Origin: CAZLLV01 sp964560325
GTDB taxonomy: Bacteria; Acidobacteriota; Thermoanaerobaculia; Multivoradales; DATKCC01
Reading direction: 5' to 3'
NCBI GenBank assembly: GCA_964560325.1
Contig: CAZLLV010000507.1
Span: 1 to 11,515 of the forward strand
DNA: 11,515 bases
Shown: positions 1 to 7,251 of the stretch, one piece after another
How the letters are laid out: every line of letters starts with the position of its first letter
Numbering within the stretch: the first letter of the stretch is position 1
The notes under the pieces: model-generated
Database searches by the model: none
The model's input: the letters and a program-made list of their open reading frames with translations, nothing else
Told to the model about the DNA's origin: nothing
Position numbers and translations under genes: made by a program

Positions 1-930
1 GGCGGCAGTCCAGACGAAGGTACCGCGGCCCGGATCGAAGATCTCGACCTCGTCACCGACCGCGGCGAGTACGGTGACGAAGTGGTCACTCCGGAGATGG
101 GCGATGAACGGCGTATTCAACAGACTGGCCTCGCGGCTCGCCAATCGCACGCCGAACGGCTGCGCACCCAGTTCGGCCGCGGCGTCCACGAGTTCCGCCA
201 ACGAAGTCACATTTCCCCGGTCGGGCAGCCGGCTCACCAGTTCGCCCGGCGCGATCTCGAACCCTCCGGCCGTCAACGCCTTCTCCAGCGACTGAATCCC
301 ACATTGGGCCGACCGCTCCGACTCTCGATGATCGGTATTGTGTTCACGATCGAGGTTCTTGAGCCGGGCGGTGGCCTTCTTGACCAGGTTCCACGACCCG
401 GCCTCACTCGCAACTGCCACGAGGAGGCGGCGGGCCTCTGCATCCTCGCCCCGTATCTCGAGGAGCGAAGCCTTCTCGATCATCGCACGCTGCACCACCC
501 GTTTCTCGGAGGCTCGGCGGATCACCTCGTCGAGGGCTTCGATCGCCTTGGATGGATCCTCCACAAATCCGGCGTAGACGGCCAGTTGAAGCCGTGCCTG
601 GTCGACCTCGTCCCTCGAGCCCTGCTCTGCGATCCGCTGATAGAGGCGGATGGCCTGGCCCCAGTCCCCCGCCTTCCAGGCCGCCTCGGCACTCCGTGCG
701 AGGTCGGAATCTCGCGACTCACCCAGTGGTGTACCCAGGTCGCCGTTTCTCGCGATCCCTGTCCCCAAGTGGAGGCGGAAGGCGTCGCGCAAGCTCTCCG
801 TGGCCGTATCGAACGCTATGACAGACGCGAACGAACCGGAGGCGAACGATCGTGGCGCGATCGCGAAAGCCACGAGTCCTATCAGCATCGTGAACATGAG
901 GCCAGAGAATCGGCGCGGACGGTTCATCAT
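1..930 (-). CDS. Exported protein with C39-like cysteine peptidase domain (partial, 3' end beyond window)
   Basis: Reading the minus strand from ATG at 930 gives 310 codons without a stop, running off the window at base 1. Residues 1-30 look like a signal peptide: basic MMNRPRR, a hydrophobic core, then a likely cleavage after SFA. Residues about 75-195 are helical with TPR-like spacing (AWKAGDWGQAIRLYQRIAEQ, then SKAIEALDEVI). From about 205 the sequence matches the double-glycine/C39 peptidase fold: Cys210 in QCGIQSLEKAL, a TSLAELVDAAAELG helix, His283 in DHFVTVLAAVG and Asp299 in FDPGRG give a Cys-His-Asp triad in the right order. The Gln usually six residues before the Cys is Ser204 here. 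The likely role is an extracytoplasmic cysteine peptidase or a peptidase-like binding module. AAGGA lies 4 bases before the first ATG and 7 before a second (927), so the start may be either. Third codon positions are less GC-rich than in the other genes. The fold is fairly sure; substrate and activity are unknown. Confidence 0.78.
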   Translation of the reverse strand, partial: MMNRPRRFSGLMFTMLIGLVAFAIAPRSFASGSFASVIAFDTATESLRDAFRLHLGTGIARNGDLGTPLGESRDSDLARSAEAAWKAGDWGQAIRLYQRIAEQGSRDEVDQARLQLAVYAGFVEDPSKAIEALDEVIRRASEKRVVQRAMIEKASLLEIRGEDAEARRLLVAVASEAGSWNLVKKATARLKNLDREHNTDHRESERSAQCGIQSLEKALTAGGFEIAPGELVSRLPDRGNVTSLAELVDAAAELGAQPFGVRLASREASLLNTPFIAHLRSDHFVTVLAAVGDEVEIFDPGRGTFVWTAA

Positions 931-1032
931 CAAGTCCTTGGTCGTCTCGGTCGCGGGGGATGGAGGGCAAGACGCGATGGATTCGAGCTTTGGCTACCCT
1001 CCGCCGGAACTCGGATGTCGCTTCAACACTTC

Positions 1033-1062
1033 ATTCTTACCAAGATATCGCAAGAGAATCAA
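1033..1062 (-). promoter_or_regulatory. Possible promoter of the C39-like gene
   Basis: On the minus strand TTGATT (1062-1057) is followed 18 bases later by AAGAAT (1038-1033), each about four of six to the sigma-70 consensus. They lie in the only clearly AT-rich part of the window, about 100 bases upstream of the start at 930. The match is weak and AT-rich DNA produces such matches by chance. Confidence 0.3.
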
Positions 1063-1082
1063 ATATTATCTCGGCAATATCT
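1043..1082. repeat. Imperfect inverted repeat in divergent AT-rich region
   Basis: AGATATCGC (1043-1051) and GCAATATCT (1074-1082) form an inverted repeat with 8 of 9 positions paired, around a 22-base AT-rich centre. It lies between the divergent C39-like gene and nif3 and overlaps the possible C39-gene -35 box. A protein-binding dyad is plausible; no regulator is identifiable. Confidence 0.35.
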
Positions 1083-1115
1083 ATTCTTCGCTGCCTCGTC
1101 GTCGCTCTCCTCCTC

Positions 1116-1121
1116 TACAAT
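1116..1121 (+). promoter_or_regulatory. -10 box for nif3, predicting a leaderless transcript
   Basis: TACAAT matches the sigma-70 -10 consensus at five of six positions and ends 7 bases before the nif3 ATG at 1129. Transcription would therefore begin at or next to the start codon. There is no Shine-Dalgarno sequence upstream of that ATG, which fits. No convincing -35 hexamer is seen 16-19 bases upstream. Confidence 0.5.
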
Positions 1122-1128
1122 CATCCCC

Positions 1129-1926
1129 ATGGAGAAGATCAACGAGAGGAAGTCCGCGGGCGTCGACCGCGACGACCTGGTGGTGTGGCTGGATACCTAC
1201 CTGGAGGCGCACGCGGGGAAGGACCTGGGGCCGAACGGGCTCCAGGTGCAGGGGCGGGGGCAGGTGCGGCGGATCGTGACCGGAGTCTCCGCCTGCCTGG
1301 AGCTCTTCCGGAAGGCCGAGGAGCTGGAAGCGGACGCGGTGATGGTCCACCACGGGATCTTCTGGGACTGGCAGTCGCCGCGGCTGACCGGCATGCACTA
1401 CGACCGGGTCGCCCAGCTCCTCTTCCACGGCATCAACCTGCTCGCCTACCACCTGCCGCTCGACCGCCACCCCGAGGTCGGCAACAACGCCGTCGCCTGC
1501 CGGGCGCTCGGGCTCGAGCGGCTGGAGCCGTTCGGCGAGTACGCGGGGCTGCCGGTCGGGTTCCGCGGGCGCTTCGAGGAGCCGGTGCCGGCGGAGGAAT
1601 TCGTCGCGCGCTGCCGCGACTTCTACGGCCGCGAGCCGCTCCACTTCCCCACCGGCGGCGAGGCGCCGGCGCGGATCGAGACCGTCGGGATCATCAGCGG
1701 CGGCGCGCAGAAGGAGCTCGTGAACGCGATCGACGCAGGGCTCGACGCCTTCGTCACCGGCGAGGTCTCCGAGTGGGTGATGAACACCGCCCGCGAGAGC
1801 CGCACCCACTTCCTCTCCTGCGGCCACTACGCGACCGAGGTCTGCGGCATCCAGGCGCTCGGGTACAAGGTCGCCGAGCGCTTCGGCGTCGAAGTGATCT
1901 ACGTCGACGTCCCCAACCCGGTGTGA
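1129..1926 (+). CDS. NIF3/DUF34 family dinuclear metal-binding protein
   Basis: 265 residues, the length of the short NIF3 form (E. coli YbgI type) without the inserted PII-like domain found in Bacillus YqfO. Residues 15-41 hold the family N-terminus (DDLVVWLDTYL, then GPNGLQVQG). The dinuclear metal site is intact: His74-His75 in VMVHHGIFW, Asp112 in YHLPLDRH, and His233 with Glu237 in CGHYATE, plus VTGEVSEW at 210-216. The family is nearly universal and binds two metal ions; proposed roles (metal insertase, GTP cyclohydrolase-like hydrolase) are unsettled. The frame is open far upstream, but homology begins just after the ATG at 1129 and the upstream part is antisense to the C39-like gene. 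The product is probably cytosolic. It converges with proS, stop to stop 27 bases apart. Family assignment is sure; function is not. Confidence 0.93.
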   Translation: MEKINERKSAGVDRDDLVVWLDTYLEAHAGKDLGPNGLQVQGRGQVRRIVTGVSACLELFRKAEELEADAVMVHHGIFWDWQSPRLTGMHYDRVAQLLFHGINLLAYHLPLDRHPEVGNNAVACRALGLERLEPFGEYAGLPVGFRGRFEEPVPAEEFVARCRDFYGREPLHFPTGGEAPARIETVGIISGGAQKELVNAIDAGLDAFVTGEVSEWVMNTARESRTHFLSCGHYATEVCGIQALGYKVAERFGVEVIYVDVPNPV

Positions 1927-1953
1927 GCCGGTGTCAGCCGGCGCCGCGCAGGC

Positions 1954-3483
1954 TCAGTAGCTCTTCGCCCAGACCACCCGTTGCGCGCTCGGCTTGCCGG
2001 TGAAGGGGCAGGTGCCCGGCTCCTGATCCCCTTCGAGCGGGATGCAGCGGACGGTGACCGAGAGGTCGTCCTTGATGCGCTCCTCGAGCTCGACGTCGCC
2101 CGAGAAGTGGGACAGGGCGAAGCCGCCGTGGAGCGGCGGCGGGGCGTTCGGGTCGGCGCGCTCGGCGGTGAAGAAGTCGTAGAACTCCTTCTCGTCGTCG
2201 ATCCGCCGCGTGTGCTCCTCCCGGTGGGCGCGGGCGCGTTCGAGAAGGCCGTCCTGGATCTCCTGGAGCAGGTCGCCGATCGTCGCGACCAGCTCCGCCC
2301 GCGGCACGCCCCCCTTCTCCTTCGGCCCGCAGTCGCGCCGGCCCATGAAGACCGAGTCCTTCGCGATGTCGCGCGGGCCGATCTCGAGCCGCACCGGCAC
2401 GCCCTTCTTGATCCACTCCCAGACCTTCTCGCCGCCCCGCAGATCGCGGTCGTCCACGTGCACCTCGACCGGCCGCCCGGCGAAGCTCCGGTCCCGCAGC
2501 TCCTGCGCCAGCGACTCGCAGTACTCCATCACCTCGCCGCGCGCCGAGTCGTCGTGGATCACCGGCAGGATGACGACGTGCGTGGGAGCCAGGCGCGGCG
2601 GCAGGGCGATCCCGTCGTCGTCGCCGTGGGTCATGATGAGGCCGCCGACGAGGCGCGTCGAGACCCCCCAGCTCGTCGTCCAGGCGTACTCGAGCTCCCC
2701 CTCCTCGGGCAGGAAGCGGATGCCGGAGGCCTTCGCGAAGCTCTGGCCGAGGAAGTGGCTGGTGCCCGCCTGGAGCGCCTTCCGGTCCCCCATCATCGCC
2801 TCGATCGCGAACGTCCGGTCGGCGCCCGGAAAGCGCTCGCCGGCGGTCTTCTCGCCCTGGATCACCGGCATCGCCATCCACTCCTCGGCGAAGGTCGCGT
2901 AGACCTCGAGCATGCGGCGGGTGCGATCGACCGCGTCCTCGGCGCTCGCGTGCACGGTGTGCCCCTCCTGCCAGAGGAACTCGGAGGTGCGAAGGAAGAG
3001 CCGCGTGCGAAGCTCCCAGCGCACCACGTTCGCCCACTGGTTGATCAGGAGCGGTAGGTCGCGGTAGCTCTGCACCCAGCGCGAGAACGCGTCGCCGATG
3101 ATCGTCTCCGACGTCGGCCGCACGACCAGCGGCTCCTCGAGCTCGCCGGCCGGCACCAGCTTGCCGTCCGGACCGGCCTCGAGCCGGTGGTGGGTGACGA
3201 CCGCGCACTCCTTGGCGAAGCCCTCGACGTGCTCGGCCTCCTTCTCGAGGAACGAGAGCGGGATGAAGAGCGGGAAGTAGGCGTTCTCGACCCCCTCCGC
3301 CTTGAACATGCGGTCGAGGACGCGCTGCATGTTCTCCCAGATGCCGTAGCCCCACGGCTTGATGATCATGCAGCCGCGCACCGGCGAATTCTCCGCCAGG
3401 TCGGCGGCGCGGATGACGTTCTGGTACCACTCCGCGTAGCTCTCTTCGCGGGTGGGGGTGATGGCGGTCTTCGGCTGGCTCAT
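1954..3483 (-). CDS. proS: Prolyl-tRNA synthetase, short archaeal/eukaryote-like type
   Basis: 509 residues. It charges tRNA-Pro with proline in the cytosol. The class II core is complete: the motif 1 region around KPWGYGIWENMQRVLDRMF (42-60), RPTSET (122-127) for proline/ATP binding, motif 2 (RWELRT to FLWQEGHT, 155-176) and motif 3 (STRLVGGLIMTHGDDD, 275-290). It lacks the YbaK-type editing insertion of the E. coli enzyme and has the C-terminal extension ending in Tyr, as in the archaeal/Thermus group. The four zinc cysteines of that extension are largely missing: the first pair is replaced (HFSGDVELEE, 459-468) and only Cys492 of the second pair remains (TCPFTG), with an extra Cys480. The ATG at 3483 overlaps the tatD stop as ATGA, implying translational coupling. 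It is last in the minus-strand block. Confidence 0.97.
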   Translation of the reverse strand: MSQPKTAITPTREESYAEWYQNVIRAADLAENSPVRGCMIIKPWGYGIWENMQRVLDRMFKAEGVENAYFPLFIPLSFLEKEAEHVEGFAKECAVVTHHRLEAGPDGKLVPAGELEEPLVVRPTSETIIGDAFSRWVQSYRDLPLLINQWANVVRWELRTRLFLRTSEFLWQEGHTVHASAEDAVDRTRRMLEVYATFAEEWMAMPVIQGEKTAGERFPGADRTFAIEAMMGDRKALQAGTSHFLGQSFAKASGIRFLPEEGELEYAWTTSWGVSTRLVGGLIMTHGDDDGIALPPRLAPTHVVILPVIHDDSARGEVMEYCESLAQELRDRSFAGRPVEVHVDDRDLRGGEKVWEWIKKGVPVRLEIGPRDIAKDSVFMGRRDCGPKEKGGVPRAELVATIGDLLQEIQDGLLERARAHREEHTRRIDDEKEFYDFFTAERADPNAPPPLHGGFALSHFSGDVELEERIKDDLSVTVRCIPLEGDQEPGTCPFTGKPSAQRVVWAKSY

Positions 3484-4283
3484 GAGGTCTCCCGCGTCTC
3501 CTCGGTCTGGTGCCCCGCCGCCTTCCGGAACAGCCGGAAGAAGTTCTCGCCGGTCCGGCGGCAGGTCTCTTCGAAGCTCTCGTCCCGCTCCTCGGCGAGG
3601 CGCCGGGCGACCTCGACCACGAAGGCGGGCTCGTTCGTCTTGCCCCGGTGCGGCACGGGCGCGAGGTAGGGCGTGTCGGTCTCGACCAGCTCGCGGTCGG
3701 GCGGCAGCTCCGGGATCACCGCGCGCACGTTGTCGGCCTTCGGGAAGGTGATCATGCCGGTGAAGCCGAGGTAGAAGCCGCGGCCGATCAGCTCACGCCC
3801 CATCTCGACGCCGCCGGCGAAGGAGTGGAAGTCGGCCTCGAGCTGCGAGAAATCCTCCTCCGCCACGACCGCCAGCATCCGCTCGTTCGAGTCCCGGTTG
3901 TGGACCACCGCCGGCATCCCGAGCTCGATCGCCAGCGCGAAGTGCTCGCGCAGCACCCGCTCCTGCACCTCGCGCGGCGAGTGATCGTAGTGGAAATCGA
4001 GCCCGCACTCCCCCACCGCCACCGCCTTCGGATCGGCGAGGAGATCGCGCAGCAGCTCCGCGTCCCCCTCCTCCCAGGTGTCGGCGTGATGCGGGTGGAC
4101 GCCGAGCGCGCACCAGACGTCCTCGTGCCGGTGGCAGAGGGCGAGCACCTCGTCGGCGTCCGCGAGCCGGATGGCGGGCACCAGGAAGCCGCGCACATCC
4201 GCCTCCCGCGCGGCGTCGAGCGCCCGCTCCCGCTCGTCCTCCCCGAGCGACTGCAGGTGGCAGTGCGAATCGATCAGCGGCAC
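3480..4283 (-). CDS. tatD: TatD family metal-dependent hydrolase/deoxyribonuclease
   Basis: 267 residues from a GTG start at 4283, just before the family N-terminus PLIDSHCHL. The amidohydrolase-type metal ligands are all present: His7 and His9 (SHCH), Glu92 (GECGLDFHYD), His128 (VVHNRDS), His153 (DFHSFAGG) and Asp203 (ETDTPYLAP). TatD proteins are TIM-barrel metal-dependent nucleases (3'-5' exonuclease activity in E. coli TatD), acting in the cytosol in DNA and RNA turnover and repair. The frame stays open far upstream, but that part is antiparallel shadow of metG. GTG 4283 lies only 5 bases after the metG stop, and metG-tatD adjacency is common in bacteria. The stop overlaps the proS ATG. 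No strong Shine-Dalgarno is seen, so translation probably depends on coupling from metG. Confidence 0.94.
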   Translation of the reverse strand: MPLIDSHCHLQSLGEDERERALDAAREADVRGFLVPAIRLADADEVLALCHRHEDVWCALGVHPHHADTWEEGDAELLRDLLADPKAVAVGECGLDFHYDHSPREVQERVLREHFALAIELGMPAVVHNRDSNERMLAVVAEEDFSQLEADFHSFAGGVEMGRELIGRGFYLGFTGMITFPKADNVRAVIPELPPDRELVETDTPYLAPVPHRGKTNEPAFVVEVARRLAEERDESFEETCRRTGENFFRLFRKAAGHQTEETRETS

Positions 4284-4288
4284 GGCGC

Positions 4289-6211
4289 TCAGCGGACGAT
4301 CGTGCCGTTCGGAACCGGCTCGGCCGGATGCAGCAGGATCGGCCGGCCGTCCTCGGAGGCGGCGAGCACCATGCCCTGGGACTCGATCCCCATCAGCTTC
4401 GCCGGCTGGAGGTTGGCGACGACCACCACCTGCTTGCCGACCAGCGCTTCCGGCTCGTAGACCTTGGCGATGCCGGCGACCACGGTGCGGGTCTCGTCGC
4501 CCAGGTCGACCGTGAGCTTCAGGAGCTTGCTCGACTTCGGCACCTTCTCGGCCGCCTTCACGGTCGCGACCCGCAGGGAGGTCTCGAAGAACTGGTCGAT
4601 CGAGATCCGCGGCTCCGCGGCCGCCTCCGCCGCGCCCTCTCCGGACTTCTCCTGCTGCGCTTCCAGCTCCGCCACGTACGCCTCCTTGTCGATTCTCGGG
4701 AAGAGCGGCTCCGGCTCCGGCAGCGGAGCGCCGTTCGGCAGCCCGCCCCACTCCAGCGCGTCCCAGCTCTTCGGGGCCTCGGCCGCGCCGATCGCCGCCA
4801 GCACCCGGGGCGCCGTCCGCGGCATGAACGGCATCAGGCCGGTCGCGACGATCCGCACCGCCTCGAGGCCGTTCCAGAGCACCCGCGACAGGCGGTCGGA
4901 CGGCCCCTCTTCCTTGATCATGTGCCACGGCTCGCGCTCCACCAGGTACGAGCTGGTCGTGGCGAGCAGCTTGTAGAGCGCCTGGAGCGCCGTCTGGAAC
5001 GCCTGCTCGTCCATCGCGCGGCGGAACGCCGGCACCGCCTCGAGCGCCGCCTCGCGCACCGGGTTGTCGTCGCACGGCACCGGCGGCGTCTTGCCGTCGA
5101 AGATCTTTCGCGACAGGGTCACCAGCCGGCTCACCGTGTTGCCGAGGTCGTTCGCCAGGTCGCTGTTGTAGCGGTCGACGAACCCTTCGTCCGAGAACGA
5201 GGCGTCCTGCCCGAAGACCATGTCGCGCAACAGGAAGTAGCGCAGCGCGTCGCCGCCGAAGCGCTCGATCAGGTGGTCGAGCTGCGGTACGTTGCCCTGC
5301 GACTTCGAGACCTTCTTCGCGTCGCGCAGCCACCAGCCGTGGGCCCAGACGGTGGTCGGCAACGGCAGCCCGGCGCTCATCAGGAAGGCGGGCCAGTAGA
5401 CGGCGTGGAAGCGCAGGATGTCCTTGCCGACCAGGTGGACCCGCTCGTCCGCCCCTTCCCAGAGCTCCCGGTAGAGCCGGTCGTCCTCCCGGCCGAAGCC
5501 GAGGGCGCTCAGGTAGTTGGTCAGCGCGTCGAGCCAGACGTAGACGGTCTGCCCCGGGTGGCCGGGGAAGGGGATCCCCCAGGCGAGCGTCGCGCGGGAG
5601 ACCGAAAGGTCGCGCAGGCCCCCCTCGACGAAGCTCCGCACTTCGTTGCGCCGGGTCTCCGGCTGCACCGGCGCCGGATCGCGCGCATACCACTCGAGGA
5701 GCGGCTCGGTGTACTTCGACAGGCGGAAGTAGAGGTTCTCCTCCTGCTGCCACTCGGCCGGCGTCTCGTGGAGCGGGCAGAGGTGCTCGTCGCCCACGAG
5801 CTCCTTCTCGGTGTAGAAGATCTCGCAGCCGGCGCAGTACCAGCCCTCGTGCGCGGCGACGTAGAAGTCGCCGTTCGCCTCGATCCGCCGGATGATCTCC
5901 CGCACGCCCTCGGCGTGCCGCGGCTCGGTGGTGCGGATGAAGTCGTCGTGCGAGATCGCGAGGTCGCGCCAGAGCTCGTGGTAGCGCGACACCACCCGGT
6001 CGGCGAGCTCGATCGGCTTCACCCCTCGCTCGGCCGCCGCGCGCTCGATCTTCTGGCCGTGCTCGTCGGTGCCGGTCAGGTAGCGCACCCGGTCCCCCGC
6101 CATCCGCCGGTAGCGCGCCCAGACGTCGCCCACCACCGTCGTGTAGATGTGCCCGATGTGGGGCAGATCGTTGACGTAGTAGATCGGGCTGGTGAGATAG
6201 AGGGTGGTCAT
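4289..6211 (-). CDS. metG: Methionyl-tRNA synthetase with C-terminal tRNA-binding domain
   Basis: 640 residues. It attaches methionine to initiator and elongator tRNA-Met in the cytosol. Class I signatures: PHIGH (17-21) as the HIGH motif and KKVSKSQGN (299-307) as the KMSKS loop, with Val in place of Met. A zinc knuckle in the CP domain is formed by Cys126, Cys129, Cys145 and His148, the CxxC...CPxH pattern of the Thermus-type enzyme. The anticodon-binding helical domain covers about 345-505. An Ala/Glu-rich linker (about 518-533) leads to an OB-fold Trbp111-like domain (about 536-640: IDQFFETSLRVATV, then ANLQPAKLMGIESQGM) that mediates tRNA binding and often dimerisation. The start at 6211 is chosen because MTTLYLTSPIYYVNDLPHIGH is the usual N-terminus; an in-frame ATG at 6259 would add 16 unsupported residues. 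It follows hslO by 72 bases. Confidence 0.97.
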   Translation of the reverse strand: MTTLYLTSPIYYVNDLPHIGHIYTTVVGDVWARYRRMAGDRVRYLTGTDEHGQKIERAAAERGVKPIELADRVVSRYHELWRDLAISHDDFIRTTEPRHAEGVREIIRRIEANGDFYVAAHEGWYCAGCEIFYTEKELVGDEHLCPLHETPAEWQQEENLYFRLSKYTEPLLEWYARDPAPVQPETRRNEVRSFVEGGLRDLSVSRATLAWGIPFPGHPGQTVYVWLDALTNYLSALGFGREDDRLYRELWEGADERVHLVGKDILRFHAVYWPAFLMSAGLPLPTTVWAHGWWLRDAKKVSKSQGNVPQLDHLIERFGGDALRYFLLRDMVFGQDASFSDEGFVDRYNSDLANDLGNTVSRLVTLSRKIFDGKTPPVPCDDNPVREAALEAVPAFRRAMDEQAFQTALQALYKLLATTSSYLVEREPWHMIKEEGPSDRLSRVLWNGLEAVRIVATGLMPFMPRTAPRVLAAIGAAEAPKSWDALEWGGLPNGAPLPEPEPLFPRIDKEAYVAELEAQQEKSGEGAAEAAAEPRISIDQFFETSLRVATVKAAEKVPKSSKLLKLTVDLGDETRTVVAGIAKVYEPEALVGKQVVVVANLQPAKLMGIESQGMVLAASEDGRPILLHPAEPVPNGTIVR

Positions 6212-6283
6212 CGGGATCTCATGGAATCTCGTCCGGGAACCGGATGGAGTGCCGCGCATCGCGCGCCGGCGCGGGCGGGGATG

Positions 6284-7150
6284 TTAGCAGAGGGGGGAGA
6301 GCTCTTCCGGGGCGAATCCGTAGACCGAGCCGCAGAAGACGCACTCGCCCTCGACCCGGCCCTCGTCGGTCGTGAGACCGGAGAGATCCTCGGCCGGGAG
6401 CATCGCCAGGTGGGCGCGCAGGCGATCGCCGCTGCACCGGCACCGGTGGCGTAGCGGCAGGCGCTCGACCACCTCGCGGTCGAGGCCGGCGAAGACCGCG
6501 TCGAGCACGCGGGGGAGGCCGCCCTCTTCGAACAGCCGGCTCACGCCGCCGACGCCGGCGAGGTTCGTCTCGAGCGCGCGGATCACGCCCTCCGGCGCCC
6601 CGGGGAGCAGCTCGACGATCGTGCCGCCCGCGCCGGCGACGCCGCTCGGACGGGTGAGGACGCCGAGCAGCACCGCCGAGCGCCGCTGCTCGCTCTGGTG
6701 CAGGAAGTGCGCGACGTCGAGGCCGATCTCGCCCGACACCAGCTCGACCTGGCTCGCGTAGCTGCCGCCGTCGGGGCGCTCACGGATCACCCGCAGGGTG
6801 CCCGTGCCCAGCGCCTCGCCGACCGGCAGCTTGCCGTCCGGCCGGTGCGGCAGGTCGACCCGCGGCTCGCCGACCGTGCCCCGCAGGTTCCCCCCGTCGT
6901 CGGTCTCGACCAGGACGCTGCGGATCGGACCGTCCCCGCGGAGCTCGAAGACCAGCCGGCTCGGCGTCTTGGCGGCCATGCGGAGGAGCAGCGCCGCAGC
7001 CGCGTACGAACGGCCGAGGGCGGCGGAGGCGATCGGCGACAGGTCGAGCCGCTCGCGCGCCTCCTCCACCACGTCGCCCAGGTCGGCCACGCCGTAGCGC
7101 AGCCAGCCGCCGCCGGCGAGGCCGACTTCGAGCGCGCCCTCGGCCGTCAT
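6284..7150 (-). CDS. hslO: Hsp33 redox-regulated molecular chaperone
   Basis: 288 residues, the usual size. Hsp33 is a cytosolic holdase kept inactive by a zinc-bound cysteine centre and activated by oxidation plus unfolding. The C-terminal redox switch is intact: Cys237 and Cys239 (HRCRCSGDRL, CxC) and Cys270 and Cys273 (CVFCGSVYGF, CxxC). The N-terminal domain shows SPIASAALGRSYAAAALLLR, then ELRGDGPIRSVLVE and GNLRGTVGEPRV, which are family landmarks. A further Cys288 is the last residue. ATG 7150 fits the family N-terminus but has no clear ribosome binding site; a GTG at 7192 in the same frame would add 14 residues (NDTGTHPRSLPE follows it) and cannot be excluded. The 101 bases separating it from the larC-like gene hold no promoter I can recognise. 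Confidence 0.95.
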   Translation of the reverse strand: MTAEGALEVGLAGGGWLRYGVADLGDVVEEARERLDLSPIASAALGRSYAAAALLLRMAAKTPSRLVFELRGDGPIRSVLVETDDGGNLRGTVGEPRVDLPHRPDGKLPVGEALGTGTLRVIRERPDGGSYASQVELVSGEIGLDVAHFLHQSEQRRSAVLLGVLTRPSGVAGAGGTIVELLPGAPEGVIRALETNLAGVGGVSRLFEEGGLPRVLDAVFAGLDREVVERLPLRHRCRCSGDRLRAHLAMLPAEDLSGLTTDEGRVEGECVFCGSVYGFAPEELSPLC

Positions 7151-7251
7151 CTCGGGAAGGGAGCGGGGGTGGGTACCGGTGTCGTTCACAGCGAGGAGAC
7201 AACCGCCGCCCCGTCCGGTTTGTTCCCATCCCCCGGTCCTCCCTCCGGCCG

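Noticed and set aside
82..1128. In-frame upstream extension of nif3, giving a 614-residue fusion protein
   Set aside because: The extension has no recognisable domain, is antisense to the C39-like gene whose frame is clearly coding, and nif3 homology starts just after ATG 1129 behind a -10 box.
1927..1953. Terminator between convergent nif3 and proS
   Set aside because: Only 27 bases with short CCGG repeats; no stable stem with a T tract could be drawn.
4284..5753. Long upstream extension of tatD (757-residue frame)
   Set aside because: The extra part is Arg/Gly/Ala-rich shadow of metG on the same strand; tatD homology starts at GTG 4283.
6262..6273. Perfect palindrome CGCGCCGGCGCG between hslO and metG as a terminator
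   Set aside because: It has no loop and no T run, and such GC palindromes are expected by chance; metG is probably co-transcribed with hslO.
4328..6454. 708-codon plus-strand frame opposite metG and the end of hslO
   Set aside because: Antisense shadow created by GC-rich codons; the composition is Arg/Leu/Val-rich without motifs and it has no ribosome binding site.
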